64,000 bases of DNA, from assembly GCF_027595985.1 (NCBI RefSeq), contig NC_073311.1, positions 31,153,557 through 31,217,556 on the forward strand, in the 5' to 3' direction. Both the position numbers and the translations under genes were made by a program. The notes under the pieces are model-generated. The model ran no database searches. It saw only the letters and a program-made list of their open reading frames with translations, and was not told the origin of the DNA. Shown piece by piece: positions 44,143 through 55,107 of this stretch (position 1 is its first letter; every line of letters begins with the position of its first letter). The stretch is from Sorex araneus (Eukaryota > Chordata > Mammalia > Eulipotyphla > Soricidae).

Positions 44143-44801
44143 GTAGCTCCATATAAATTTTGGGACTTTTTTCTCTATTTTTATAAAAAATGCCATTAGA
44201 ATTTTGATAGGAGTCACACTGAATAAGTAGATCATTTTGGGTCAAGGCATTTTAACAATTTTAATTCTTCTAATTCATGAACATAGATTATATTTCAAAG
44301 TTAGATCTTGTTCAATGTTTTTCAATAACATCTCAAAAGTTTAATATATGGCTTTCCACTTCCTTGCTTAACTTTACTTCTAGATATTTTATTATTTTTT
44401 GATTCAACTGTAAATGTGACTGCTTTTAAAATTTCTCTTCTGGATCTTTTGTTGCTAAAATAAGCAACATTTTCATATATTAATTTTGTATGCTGCAATT
44501 TTACAGAATATAGTAATTCCAAAATGTTTTCTATATATAATACCATGTTATCAGCATATAGCAACAGTTTTACTTCTTTTTTTACAATTTGGATTTTGGA
44601 TGCCTTCTCCCCACTCTCGCCCTTCCCATTTGTCTGAGCTATTAAAAAAAAAAGAAATGAGAATAGATATCTGTAGGACAAAAACACTGGTTTGTCCGTT
44701 CAGCCTTGCCACAGGGAGCTTAGGTCTATTGGGTTACTCCCATCACAGCGTTCCCATTCCTTTGTGTTTATTTGTAACTTCTTTGTGCTCTGTTGACTTG
44801 G

Positions 44802-45017
44802 CACTGTCACTGTCACGGTCATCCCGTTGCTCATCAATTTGCTCAAGTGGGCACCAGTAACGTCTCTATTGTGAGACTTGTTGTCACTGTTTTTGGCATA
44901 TCGAACACACCACGGATAGCTTGCCAGACTCTGCTGTGCCGGTGAGATACTCTCGGTAGCTTGCTGGGCTCTCCGAGAGGGAGGGAGGATGTCAACGGGA
45001 TGACAGTGACAGTGACA
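44802..45017 (-). mobile_element. RTE-tailed SINE, antisense and headless, facing a bare sense tail
   Basis: The antisense part (44802-44990) begins CACTGTCACTGTCACGGTCA and ends in GGGCTCTCCGAGAGGGAGG without a head. It is joined to CAACGGGATGACAGTGACAG (44993-45017) in sense, so RTE-like tails face each other. Confidence 0.85.
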
Positions 45018-45059
45018 ATAAATGAAATTACTGGTGAAGTTTCTGTATTCTGAGATAAA

Positions 45060-45300
45060 AAAATGAAAGAAACTATTTCATTTACTAATTGTGTAAATTA
45101 TTAAATTATTAACAATTATAATTACAGAGAAAATTTAATTATAATTTTTGGCATCTCTACATTAATATATTTATGTATAAATGTATACACCAACATACTT
45201 ATTATTAATTATAATTTAATTTAATTTTAACTTATAATTATAATTATTAATTTATTATTAAATTATTACTAATTGCCTATGATTTACAGGCACACAAATA
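45060..45300. repeat. AT-rich island
   Basis: Dense TTAAT/ATTAA motifs, including several near-palindromic TAATTATAATTATTAATTTA-like stretches. No family assigned. Confidence 0.7.
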
Positions 45301-45429
45301 CATGACCTGCTCATTCAAAGTAAAAATAAATGTTTCTATTAAAGTGAAAGTTTTCAGCTTTTTACCTCTGATCAGGACGTTAGCTTTGGAATTTTAATAC
45401 ATGACCTTTATTATAAGAAGAAAAGTTTT

Positions 45430-45607
45430 TTATATATTCATTTTCTTGAGAATATTTGTCAAGAATCGATGTTGAATTTCATCACTTCTCTATTTTTATA
45501 TAATATGTAGTGGGTCATAGGACTTCTGTTGGTCAGCTTGTTAAAGTAGCATGTCATATAGTTTATTTATTAAATATTGGTGCTGAATCCTCCTTCCATC
45601 CTAGAAA
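45430..45607 (-). mobile_element. Old L1 ORF2 fragment, antisense
   Basis: TTGTCAAGAATCGATGTTGA, GCTTGTTAAAGTAGCATG and TGCTGAATCCTCCTTCCATC resemble the antisense RT region of L1. It is probably a continuation of 42893-44620. Confidence 0.6.
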
Positions 45608-45639
45608 ATAGCTCGCATATTCATGGTGTGTGAAATTTT

Positions 45640-46165
45640 CACGATTTTACTGAATAGAATATTATGTAGACAAAAAATAAGCCAGACATAAAAGAAAATA
45701 CTGTTTGATTCAACTAATACAAAGAAAGTCAAATGGACAACTTCCATAAAGACAGGAAAAGTAGAAGTTATTATGGGCTTAGGGGGAGGGAAATGTGGAA
45801 TTCCTGTTGTATGAGTCCAAATTCTGTGGGTTTTATTTTTGTTTGGGGGCCACACCCAGAGGTGTTTAGGGCTTACTCCTGGCCTGGTGCTCAGGGGTCA
45901 TTCCTGACAGTGCTCAGGTAACCCTATGGGATGCCATGGATTGAACCTGGCTCAACCATGTACAAGGCAAGTGCCCTAGTCCCAGAAATATCTCTCCAGC
46001 CACAAACTTTTGTGTTTGCACTCGTGAAAAAAATGTTTTGAACACAAACAGTGTTGACAATTATGACATTGTGGAAACATGGTATCAATGAATGGCACTT
46101 AAAATGTTTACAGTGATGATTTTATGTTTATATTACCACCACCACAACAAAAAATCCTCCAAACA
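45640..46165 (+). mobile_element. Ancient L1 3' UTR, split by a SINE
   Basis: AATAAGCCAGACATAAAAGA, CTTAGGGGGAGGGAAATGTG and, after the SINE, GGCACTTAAAATGTTTACAG with TTTTATGTTTATATTACCAC match the 3' end of old mammalian L1. Confidence 0.7.
45836..46006 (-). mobile_element. Poly(A)-type SINE, antisense, in ancient L1
   Basis: GGGGGCCACACCCAGAGGTG, GGGTCATTCCTGACAGTGCT, GGATTGAACCTGGCTCAACC and ATATCTCTCCAGCC. Confidence 0.88.
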
Positions 46166-46785
46166 TATGAAAAATCTGAAATTAAAATTAATAATCTACA
46201 AAGAACACATATATTTAACAAAATAAGTATAACCCTTGTACACTGAATACTATAAATTATCATTTAAATTTTTAAAATATTTAAATAAATGGAAAAACAT
46301 TATTTGCCCCACATTCATAAACCAGAAGCCAATATTGTTAAGATGAAATATTAAATGCTGCATATAAATTTGAATTCTATCTGTCTTTTATTTATTTATT
46401 TAACAGAAATACATAAGCTGATCTTAAAATGCATGTGAAAAGACAAGGAATACCCAGTAGTCAAAATAAGATTAAAGAACAAAGTTAGAGAACTCACTTC
46501 CAATCTTCAAAAACTGTTATAAAACTACAATAGTAAAGACAGTATGGCACTGGCATAAGGACAAATACATAGAACAATAGAACAAAATTAGTAATCTAAA
46601 AAAAGGTCAATTAACTTTTGACAAAGCTGTCAAGACAATTTGAAAAAATACCTTTTTTAAATATAAACAACACTGTGAAAATTGGAAATTAATTTCAAAG
46701 GAATGCATCAGTTTTTACCACATAACATTAAACAACTAAAAATGTATTTTGAACTTAAATATAAAAGCTAAAATTACAAAATGTT

Positions 46786-46923
46786 TTTGTTTGGGGGGGA
46801 TAGTAGGGGTTTTTCATTGTGGTGCTCAAGAATCATTCCTGTTGGGCCCCCGTCAGGGGTCAAACCTGGGTCACCCACATGCCAGGGCAGTACCCTACTT
46901 GCTATACTATCTCTCTATCCCCG
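46786..46923 (-). mobile_element. Poly(A)-type SINE, antisense, in ancient L1
   Basis: GTGGTGCTCAAGAATCATTC, GGGGTCAAACCTGGGTCACC and TATACTATCTCTCTATCCCC. Confidence 0.82.
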
Positions 46924-47254
46924 AAGCTATGAAACTATTAAAAGAGAACATGGTAATATTATTTTCTTCACCTTGAATTAGGCAAAAAGTTCTTAGCTAA
47001 ATAACTGGAAATACTAAAGACAAAATAAATAAATGGAACTTTATCAAACTGAAAAACTTCCAAGCTTCAAAAGGTACCGTCAAGAAAACCAAAAAATATA
47101 AAAAATATTTTCAAATCATATGAGAGAGCATACAGAACTATTGTTACTAAAAACTAAAACTAAAAATTCAAATTAAGAAACGGTTAGAGCATTTGAACAA
47201 ACCTTTCTCTGAAAACTTAGAAATGGCTAACAAACACAAAAATGCTCGATATCT

Positions 47255-47400
47255 GAGACTAGAAAGACAGTAAAAGGGTAAAGAGCATGTGTCTGACTCC
47301 ATTGCCATCGGGTCTTCCCAAGTAACCCCGAAGTAAGTCCAAAAGCACAGTCAGAAGTAGCCTCTGAGTATCACTGGGCAAGCTCCCTCTCAAAAAAAAA
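47255..47400 (+). mobile_element. Old poly(A)-type SINE in ancient L1
   Basis: GAGACTAGAAAGACAGTAAA, CATCGGGTCTTCCCAAGTAA, GAGTATCACTGGGCAAGCTC and a poly(A) tail. Confidence 0.65.
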
Positions 47401-47498
47401 AAATGCTAAACATCACTAGTCATCAGGGAAATGAAAATTAAAAACACAATGAGATACCACTTAATACCTGTAAGATGACAAAATTAAAAAGATAGCAA

Positions 47499-47579
47499 AA
47501 TTTATCAGTTACACAGGCGGGGTGAAGGGCTGGGGAGGTGGGGAGGGAGGTATACTGTGAAATAAAAAGATAAAAAAAA
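47499..47579 (+). mobile_element. Very short L1 3' insertion
   Basis: TTTATCAGTTACACAGGCGG, GGAGGTATACTG and an A-rich tail match the 3' UTR type of 9074-9586. AAAAAGATAGCAA occurs at both sides (about 47487 and 47580), giving a target duplication. Only about 80 bp were inserted. Confidence 0.8.
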
Positions 47580-47839
47580 TAAAAAGATAGCAAGTATTCG
47601 TGAAAATGCAGAGAAAGTGAAACCCCAGATATTTCTGGAAGGGTTGTAAAATAGTGCAAAAAACTGGTGAGATGCAGTGATATTTCCTCAAAATGTTGAA
47701 CATAAATTTGCCATGTGATTCAGCAATTTTATCCCTTAGTGGATATCCTGGAGAAATGAAAACACGCAACAACACTAAACTCGTGCACAAATATCATAGC
47801 AGCAATATCATTAGAGCCAAATAGAAATAAATGAAACTA

Positions 47840-48355
47840 TTTATTTCACTCATCAGAAAGAAAAGGACAGACATAGAATGATTGTACTCATATGTGAGAT
47901 ACAAAAATATAGTATGAGAATAATATCCAAAGACAGTAGCAATGAGGAACAGGAGGACCGGTCCATGGTAGGAAGTTTGCCACAGTTGTTCGGTGGTAGG
48001 GGGTGGGGGTGGGGGTGGGTGGGTTGCAGTTAGGACAGAGAAGGGACCACTGAGTCAATGATAGTTGGAAATGATCACTCTGGACAAGGACTGAGTGCTG
48101 AAAGGAGGTAAAATGATATGCATGATAACAGTATTGCAAACCACAATGTCTAAAAGGAAAAATGGAGAGAGGGGGGGTGGAGGGGGCAATGATGAGGTAT
48201 AGGAAGGGGATGTGTGAGAGAAGTAGGAGACACTGGTGGCTAGAAATGTACAGTGGTGAAGGGACCCGTGTTGAAATACTGTATGACTGAAACCCAATCA
48301 TGAACAACTTTGTAACCGTGTATTTCATGGTGATTCAGTAAAAAAAAATTTTTTT
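47840..48355 (+). mobile_element. L1 3' UTR inserted in ancient L1
   Basis: GGACAGACATAGAATGATTG, CAGTTAGGACAGAGAAGGGA, GATCACTCTGGACAAGGACT and ACTGAAACCCAATCATGAAC followed by CATGGTGATTCAGTAAAAAA. The ancient L1 resumes at about 48360. Confidence 0.9.
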
Positions 48356-48535
48356 AAATGAATCCAAATGCTATGATAATGAATAGATAAGCATGTGGTA
48401 TAGCCATAGCATTATTAATCCACAAAAAAGAATAAAGTACTATTACATGCTGCAACAGGGGTAAACCTTGAAACCATTATGCTAAGCTACAAGAACAGTT
48501 AAGTAGATTAAATAATAAGTTACGTATTGTTTTAG

Positions 48536-48776
48536 TCAGCAATAGCACAGCGGTAGGGCATTTGCCTTGCACGTGGCAGACCCGAGTTCAATTCCTCCGC
48601 CCCTTTCAGAGAGCCTGGCAAGCTACCGAGAGTATCCCGCCCACACAACAGAGCCTGGCAAGCTACCCGTGGAGTATTCGATATATCAAAAATCGTAACA
48701 ACAAGTCTCAAGATGGAGATGTTACTGGTGCCCGCTCAAACAAATCGATGAGCAACGGGATGACAGTGACAGTGAC
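48536..48776 (+). mobile_element. RTE-tailed SINE in ancient L1
   Basis: CAGCAATAGCACAGCGGTAG, CCCGAGTTCAATTCCTCC, GGAGATGTTACTGGTGCCCG and GATGACAGTGACAGTGACA. The first bases of the head are missing or altered. Confidence 0.92.
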
Positions 48777-48890
48777 AGAATAGACAAATATCTAGAGACA
48801 GATTAATGGCTGCCAACAACTGAGAGTAGAGAAGAATAGGGAGCTGGTATTGTGTATGAGGGTGATGAAAATGTTCTAACATTCTCTGGA

Positions 48891-49579
48891 GGGAGCTGAG
48901 GAGACAGTCTAGTGGGTGATGTGAATCCTCTCAAGGATTCTCTATTGTGACGAGAGGAGACAGACAAAGCAGGGCGCATTCCCTTGTGGTGCCTGGCACA
49001 TTGTGGACACTGCAAAAATGAACAAGTACAAGATTGTAAAAAGGAGCAAATGTTTTGATCATTCATAAGGGGAAGCAATCAGACCTCACTCCTATTTCCT
49101 ACCTCTTCTACCACTTGACATTTGAAATACAGTGATAAAATAGCAATTCATACACTGCTTTATTCAACGAAGGCCAACCATGGAAGGCACTAAAGCTACA
49201 GAAAATAACCAGTCAGTTCCTTCATGGAAGTTACAGTTCCGAGGGAACTGCTTTGTCCAAGGAATTTCAGAGCAATCGTCCTCCAAGGATGAGCCAAGAC
49301 AGTTGCCATCTCGAAGACAGGAAACATAGTCTCATCCAGCATAAGAATGGACCTGACTGAGAAATTTTCTTTATAGATTGAAAGATTCTATTCTCAACTG
49401 AACAGATAAGACTAGAGTAAAACACTGAGCTGATGAATATAAACAATCCAGCCCCGAGAGCTTGATATAAAACCTGTAATAATCTGGGGACAAATGGAGC
49501 CATGGTAAATATTAATCCTTATAATTTTCTTTGTCTCTTATATTCAAAAGAATACAACTTTTACAAAAGTAGAAAGTGA
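48891..49579. other. Unique-looking DNA, no gene seen
   Basis: No exon with splice signals or recognised repeat. Confidence 0.45.
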
Positions 49580-49748
49580 GAAGCCAGAATGATAGCATAG
49601 TGGGGTAGGGAGCTTGGTTTACATGTGACTGAACTGGGTTCTATCCCCAGCATCCCTGTATGGTCCACGGAGCTCACCAGCAGTGATTCTGGAGCAGAGT
49701 CAGGAGTAATCCCTCAGCACTGCTGGGTGTGGCCAAAAAAACAACCAA
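49580..49748 (+). mobile_element. Poly(A)-type SINE
   Basis: GAAGCCAGAATGATAGCATA, CTGGGTTCTATCCCCAGCAT, CAGCACTGCTGGGTGTGGCC and an AAACAACC tail. Confidence 0.88.
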
Positions 49749-50316
49749 ATAAATCAAAACAAACAAACAAAAAACCCTCAGAAAGTGAAAACTATAAGCA
49801 TTTGTAAGCTACAAATTTTTATTAGCAAATAAATAAAGGGCCACACATCTAAATCACATAATTAACATAAAGCACTTGCAGAACTCAACAACAAAACAAC
49901 ACCATCAAAAAAAGGAGGGGAGGGGGAGAAATAAGCAAACACTTTCCCAAAGATGACATATAGATAGCAAACAGGCACATGAAAAGGAGTTCATTATCAC
50001 TATCAGGGATATGCAAATAGCTATCACCTCACGCTACTGAGAATGGCATTTTCCAAAAAGATAAGAAACAAGTCAAGGAAATAATAAAAAAAAAAAGGAA
50101 TCCTCATTCACAGTTGGTGGCAATGTCATTTGGTTCAGCTCTATGGAAAATGGTATGGAGAGTCTCCAAAATTAGAAACAGCTTCCATCTGACCCAGGGA
50201 CTCCACACCTGGCTCTCTCTCCCAAGAACCCAATGTGGTAATTTGAAAAGATATTTGCACATCTATGTCCACTGTAGCTAAGATCGCAAAATAAACCAAA
50301 TGCCCAATGACATATT

Positions 50317-50592
50317 CACTGTATCACTGTATCACTGTCATCCCGTTGTTCATTGATTTACTCAATCAGGCACCAGTAATGTCTCTATTCCTCTCAGCCC
50401 TGAGATTTTAGCAGCCTCTCCTTACTCATCTTTCCCAACGATTGGAGGCTATCTTAGGGTCAGGGGAATGGGACCTTTTATTACGTTTTTGGCATATCAA
50501 ATACGCCACGGGTAGCTTGCCAGGCTTTGCCGTGCTGGCGAAATACTCTGCTGGTGGGATACTCTCAGTAGCTTGCTGTGCTCTCCAAGAGG
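50317..50592 (-). mobile_element. RTE-tailed SINE, antisense, expanded-middle variant
   Basis: TATCACTGTATCACTGTCAT, CACCAGTAATGTCTCTATTC, the extra segment CCCTGAGATTTTAGCAGCCT through CCAACGATTGGAGGC, GGCATATCAAATACGCCACG and the body. It has no tRNA head. Confidence 0.9.
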
Positions 50593-50696
50593 TATGTATA
50601 TATGTTACTGTATTGGGGATATGAATATAATATTCATGTTAATATGAATATTAACATGATGTTATTAATATTAACACGAATATTAATATGTTAATG
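50593..50696. repeat. AT-rich near-palindromic spacer
   Basis: AATATTCATGTTAATATGAA with TATTAACATGATG forms overlapping inverted repeats of TTAATATT type between two SINEs. Confidence 0.75.
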
Positions 50697-50952
50697 ACAT
50701 CACTGTCACTGCCATCCTGTTGTTTGTCGATTTACTCGAGCTGGCACCAGTAACATCTTTATTACACTCAGCCCTGAGATTTTAGCAGCCTCTCCTTACT
50801 CGTCTTTCCCAACGATTGGAGGATATCTCAAGGTCAGGGAAATGAGACCTATCGTTATGTTTTTGGCATATCAAATATGCCACGGGTAGCTTGCCAAGCT
50901 CTGCCGTGCTGGCGAGATATTCTTGGTAGCATGCCGGGCTCTCAGGGAGGTA
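50697..50952 (-). mobile_element. RTE-tailed SINE, antisense, expanded-middle variant, second copy
   Basis: ACTGTCACTGCCATCCTGTT, the same extra segment (CCCTGAGATTTTAGCAGCCT), GGCATATCAAATATGCCACG, and a body ending CCGGGCTCTCAGGGAGGTAT. It ends in the same GGTATGTATAT as the previous copy. Confidence 0.9.
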
Positions 50953-50959
50953 TGTATAT

Positions 50960-51303
50960 GTCTTTCACTGTATTTTGGATATGGATACGCCATGGGGAGC
51001 TTGCAAGGCTCTAGACTTGCAAGCATTAGACTCTTGGTAGCTTATCAGGTTCTCCAAGAGGGAGAACAGGGCTTCCAGGAACTTGGTCTTATAGTCTCTG
51101 GATGTTGGCCATCGGTAGGATTACACAGCTCTGGGAGCAGTTTGTGGGTGTGGCTGCCACCCTACTGGAAAATGGGGGGTCTGGGTGGAGAAGGCCCAGT
51201 CCCAATCCGAGCATGCTTGGAGATCTCAGCCCTGGGTTCCGCACACCTGGGTTCCTCTACTGGTGCTTTCATGTGTGAGGCTCATCAGAACACATTAACA
51301 TAA
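50960..51303 (-). mobile_element. SINE-body remnant and unassigned sequence
   Basis: GGATACGCCATGGGGAGCTT and GGTAGCTTATCAGGTTCTCC are body pieces of the same class. 51070-51300 is GC-richer and unassigned. Confidence 0.55.
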
Positions 51304-51564
51304 TGACGTATTAACAGATAAATTATAGTGTGTGTGTATGTGTGTGTATACATACATACACAATGGGAACTATTAGTTATAAGAAAAGAATTCGGTGTCT
51401 TGTAGAAAAATACTGCCTTTTGCTGCAACTAGGATGAAACCAGAGAATTTTATGTAAGAGAAATAATTCAGAGGGAGGAAATAAAAACAGATGGCCTTAA
51501 CCAAATGGGGAATACAAAAAAATAAAGCAAGGAATGGAAAAAATCCAGTGAAAACAATCTTTGG

Positions 51565-51660
51565 TATAGAGGTTAAGGTGACTGTCTTGCATGTGGTAAA
51601 CCCCAGTTCAACCCCTGGCACGGCACGTTTTCTCAAATACCACTGGATGTGGCCCAAGTC
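51565..51660 (+). mobile_element. Old SINE fragment
   Basis: GGTATAGAGGTTAAGGTGAC, CCCCAGTTCAACCCCTGGCA and CCACTGGATGTGGCCC. Confidence 0.6.
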
Positions 51661-52215
51661 TTGCCACCCTCCAAGGAAAAACAGAAAAATAAATTCTTGG
51701 AATTTTATAACAGAACGGATGTTGTAAAAGGGAGATATGGAGGGACTTGGAGACGAAGAAGGTAATGGTGGACCGGAAGTCACAAAAGGACAGTAGTGCA
51801 AGTACTGGTCACCAAAGGGAGACAGTGGAGGTGCAGTAAAGATACACAGCAAAAACATGGACATTTCATGAAACAGTGATAGCAACAAAATCTTCTTAAC
51901 TTAAATAATAAAAACAAAAATAAAACATGATACGCTTAAATCATATAATTAATAATGAATGGTTCCCCAGATACTCTGGGATTCAGTTACATATGAAAGT
52001 TCACACATTTTCATTTCTTTTCCTTTCTTCTTCTCCTGTTGTTTTCTCCTGTTATTACTTTGTCTTCCCACGTACCCACTGTCTGGGTTGGTTAGTCAGA
52101 ACTAATCACTGGTTAGTGATAGCCACCTCACTCGCAAGCCTTTGACCACGATATTTGTGAGCATTGATCACTTCCTGTTACATCTGTGTTTGCATGTCCG
52201 TATTTTTTTCTTTAC

Positions 52216-52335
52216 TAGACTATGAAGAAGAGGCTCTTGAAAATAGGAGCCATGACTTTGTCATCTTTTTTCTCCCTAGGTTTCTGGTACAGTGATTCTG
52301 ACCTGGAAAAGGCTAAATATTTGATTAATTCAATT
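52216..52335 (+). mobile_element. L2-like ancient LINE 3' end
   Basis: CTAGACTATGAAGAAGAGGC, AGGAGCCATGACTTTGTCAT and TTTCTGGTACAGTGATTC resemble the L2 3' end. Highly diverged. Confidence 0.5.
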
Positions 52336-52602
52336 GGCACACCAGGTCAGCTAAATTATTTATGAAATGTACATAGTAAGAATTTGATTATATTTGGAGG
52401 GATGTGTAAGTCCAAGGCTAAACCAATACCATTCTCTATGAAAAGTATTTTCTTAAGATACCTCATTTGTGGCATAAAGAAGGAGCATTTGAATCACTTA
52501 TTTCTAAATTGAAAGTAACTTTTTGACTTTTATTCGCCCCAAGGACAGCTGATGGCTCCCAGTTGAAGAGCATAAAGTTCTCTGACAAATGTGAAAGCAA
52601 GA

Positions 52603-52775
52603 GAGGCCTGAGTGATAGTACAGTGGGTAGGGCATTTGACCTGCATGAGGCAAATAAATTCAATCCCAGGCATCCCATATGGTCTCCCGACCACCACCGG
52701 GAGTAATTCCTTAGTGCAGAGCCAGGAGTAACCCTGGGCATCGTTGGGTGTGACTCAAAAAGCACCCCCCCAGAA
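52603..52775 (+). mobile_element. Poly(A)-type SINE
   Basis: Target duplications AAATGTGAAAGCAAGA (52587-52602) and AAATGTAAAAGCAAGA (52776-52791). Head GGCCTGAGTGATAGTACAGT, then CCCATATGGTCTCCCGACCA. Confidence 0.93.
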
Positions 52776-53128
52776 AAATGTAAAAGCAAGAAGTCATTTC
52801 ATCTGTAAGATAATTAGTGACTTGAACTTCAGATATACCTTTAATAAATGCAATGAAATCAGTTTGGGCTTTGAACTAAAATATTTTAGTCTTGGCTTAA
52901 TTCTGTAAGTGGACAACAAAACAGACAGAAGTCAGAAAAGTCTCTCCAAAAGTGATCTTGACCTCCTCCATTTAAAGTGAGTTTCCCATCATTGAAGGTT
53001 CTAAAATAGGCTTGGGATAGTCACTCATCAAGGATATTGTGAGAAATATACAAACGCCTGATGAGAAATTCAACTGAGTGCCCTTTAAAGTCCTTTCCAT
53101 TCCTGACATTCTCAGATTTTTAAATCAC

Positions 53129-53180
53129 TACACACACAGACACACAGACACACACACACCGACACACATACACACACAGA
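53129..53180 (+). repeat. Imperfect (CA)n
   Basis: CA units with ACAGACAC and ACCGACAC interruptions. Confidence 0.93.
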
Positions 53181-53578
53181 GTTATAAAATTCCTGCCTGA
53201 AATAGACTAGGAAAACAAAAACATCTTTTGCCTGGACAAAAATAAAAGCAAATATTTTTAAAAGAAAGACTGGATCATTTATTTTCAATGTCAACATTTA
53301 GACTAGGGATTTGAAACTTCAACAATCCCTATCTGGGATCTGAAATAATGAAGAAATATCATTCAAAGAAGATCACTTAGCACCTATGTTCCAGGAGAAT
53401 TATACATGCTTGAATATAGAGAGCATATTAGTTAGTGGCTAGAACAAATTACTCCAAATTTAGAGGCTCAAAACAATACCAATCTATTATTTTAAAGTTC
53501 TGAAGTCAGAAGTGAAAAATAGGTTTGTTGTGGTGAGTGGTTTTTTTTCTGTTTGGTCTTATTTTCTTTTTGTTTGCT

Positions 53579-53715
53579 TTTGGACCACACTCAGCAGTGC
53601 TTGGGGGTTACTCCAAATTCAATGCTTGGGTATCCATGAGGTGCTGGGGGTCAAACAAAAGCCTCACGCATGCAAACCATACACCCCAGTCCTTTGAACT
53701 TTCTCTCTGGTTCTC
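53579..53715 (-). mobile_element. Old poly(A)-type SINE, antisense
   Basis: GGACCACACTCAGCAGTGCT, GGGGGTCAAACAAAAGCCTC and ACTTTCTCTCTGGTTC. Confidence 0.78.
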
Positions 53716-54175
53716 AAAATATATTTTATGGGACTAAAATCAAGTATCCTTTGGGAGGCTCTGAGGAAAATCTATTCCTTAATTTTTCTAGCTTTAAGAC
53801 ACTACCCACATTCCGTGGTCCTTGGTCATATCAATCCATTTTCTGCTTCCTTTATCACATTTCCTCCTCTAATTTCCATGCTTTCCTCTTCCTCTTATAA
53901 AAAAACCACAATCTGCCTCCTTAAAACCAGGAATAGTTTCCCCACTAAACTGTATCACATTTGCAGTCTCACTTGACAAGAAAACATATTAGCCAATTCT
54001 GACAATAAAGACACAGACATCTTTACAAGATCATCATTCTGCCTGCTAGGGAATGAACAGACTAAAGCACTTTAATGACAGGCGATTTATACTCCAGTGG
54101 GTGATGTAGGAAAATACACAGAAATGCGATAAGATGTCAGGCAGTAATAGGGGTATGAAGAAAAGGAATGTTAGG

Positions 54176-54639
54176 TGGAATATAGAATAATAGACTATAA
54201 GACTAACGCCCAAGAATAGTAGAAATAAGTACCAGGAGATTGTTTCCATGGCTTGGAGGCTGGTCTCTCATTCTGGGTAACTCAGGGAAGGGACCACCAA
54301 GTAAAATGTGGTTGGAGGTCATGTGGGGGAAGGGTGAGGCGGGCCGAATACAGACTAGAGACTGAACACAATGGCCACTCAACACCTTTATTGCAAACCA
54401 CAACACCTAATCAGAGAGAGAGAACAAAAGGGAATTCCCTGCCATAGTGGCAGGGTGGGGTGGGGGAGACGGGACTGGGGAGTGGGGGAGGGATGTTGGG
54501 TTTACTGGTGGTAGAGAATGGGCACTGGTGAAGGGATGGGTTATCGAACTTTGTATGGGCGAAACATGAGCACAAAGATGTATGGATCTGCAACTGTACC
54601 CTCACGATGACTCTCTAATTAAAAATAAACTTATAAAAA
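54176..54639 (+). mobile_element. L1-type 3' end, distinct 3' UTR subfamily
   Basis: Perfect target duplications AAAAGGAATGTTAGG (54161-54175 and 54640-54654). It includes CACAATGGCCACTCAACACC, TTGCAAACCACAACACC, GAGAATGGGCACTGGTGAAG and an end with CTGTACCCTCACGATGACTC, unlike the GGTGATTCAATAAA ends elsewhere. Confidence 0.9.
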
Positions 54640-54711
54640 AAAAGGAATGTTAGGGAAGGTATTACGTTATAATGTCGTTAGATTAGGGGTGACAGAGGGT
54701 GATGCCTGTGA

Positions 54712-54823
54712 ACCACTCTTGGCTCTGTGATCACAGGTCACTCCCAGTGTGTTAAGGGGGCTATATGGTGACAGGGATCAAACCCTGCAGGCCTACTGCA
54801 TGCAAAACACGTACTCCAGCCCA
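54712..54823 (-). mobile_element. Poly(A)-type SINE, antisense, degraded
   Basis: CTCTTGGCTCTGTGATCACA, GGGATCAAACCCTGCAGGCC and ACGTACTCCAGCCC. Confidence 0.78.
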
Positions 54824-54995
54824 AAAGAACACATGATGCATTTTTAGTGGGGGAACAGAATAACTTTGGGGTACATTTGATTGAGATACCCATCAGACTT
54901 TTAAGGGGAAAAGCCATGAATGCAACTGGAAATAATATTATTTCTGTGGAGGGGTTGGGGCTAGGGTTGGGTCATACATTTTGGAGCTATCAAAA

Positions 54996-55107
54996 TATAC
55001 ACGTAATGTTTGCCTTTTTTTAATTTTTAAATCAAGAATACCTATGTAGAGCCTATACACGTAATGTTTGCCTTTTTTTTTTAAATCAAGGATACCTATG
55101 TAGAGCC
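54996..55107 (+). repeat. Tandem duplication of a 54-58 bp unit
   Basis: Two copies (54996-55053 and 55054-55107) of a unit starting TATACACGTAATGTTTGCC and ending TACCTATGTAGAGCC. They differ in the T-run and one base. Confidence 0.95.

Larger units (their letters stand above)
42893..44620 (-). mobile_element. Old L1 ORF2, antisense, interrupted
   Basis: Several stretches match conserved L1 ORF2 DNA read antisense. These are CACAGGTGTGAGGTGATGTG, TTGATTGGCATTTCCCTGAT, CAGTTCATTTGCCCATTTTC, and later ATTACTTTGGCTAATTGGGG, TTTTATAAAAAATGCC and TATCAGCATATAGCAACAGT. Interruptions are the (TG)n with a SINE remnant at 43554-43645 and a SINE at 43858-44142. The frames are fully decayed. Confidence 0.85.
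46190..48890 (+). mobile_element. Ancient L1 ORF2 and 3' UTR with nested insertions
   Basis: Conserved L1 stretches occur in order. They are ACTACAATAGTAAAGACAGT with GGCACTGGCATAAGGACAAA, GGTCAATTAACTTTTGACAA, CATCAGGGAAATGAAAATTA, TCCTCAAAATGTTGAACATA, CAAAAAAGAATAAAGTACTA and GGTGATGAAAATGTTC. Interrupting elements are listed separately at 46786, 47255, 47499, 47840 and 48536. No intact frame remains. Confidence 0.85.
49840..51920 (+). mobile_element. Ancient L1 ORF2 to 3' UTR, split by a SINE cluster
   Basis: Left part (49840-50316): CACTTTCCCAAAGATGACAT, GGGATATGCAAATAGCTATC, CACAGTTGGTGGCAATG and CACATCTATGTCCACTGTAG. Right part (from 51304): ACAATGGGAACTATTAGTTA, GGATGAAACCAGAGAATTTT, GAGAAATAATTCAGAG, then a weak 3' UTR. 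A SINE cluster at 50317-51303 lies between, and an old SINE lies at 51565-51660. Confidence 0.75.
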
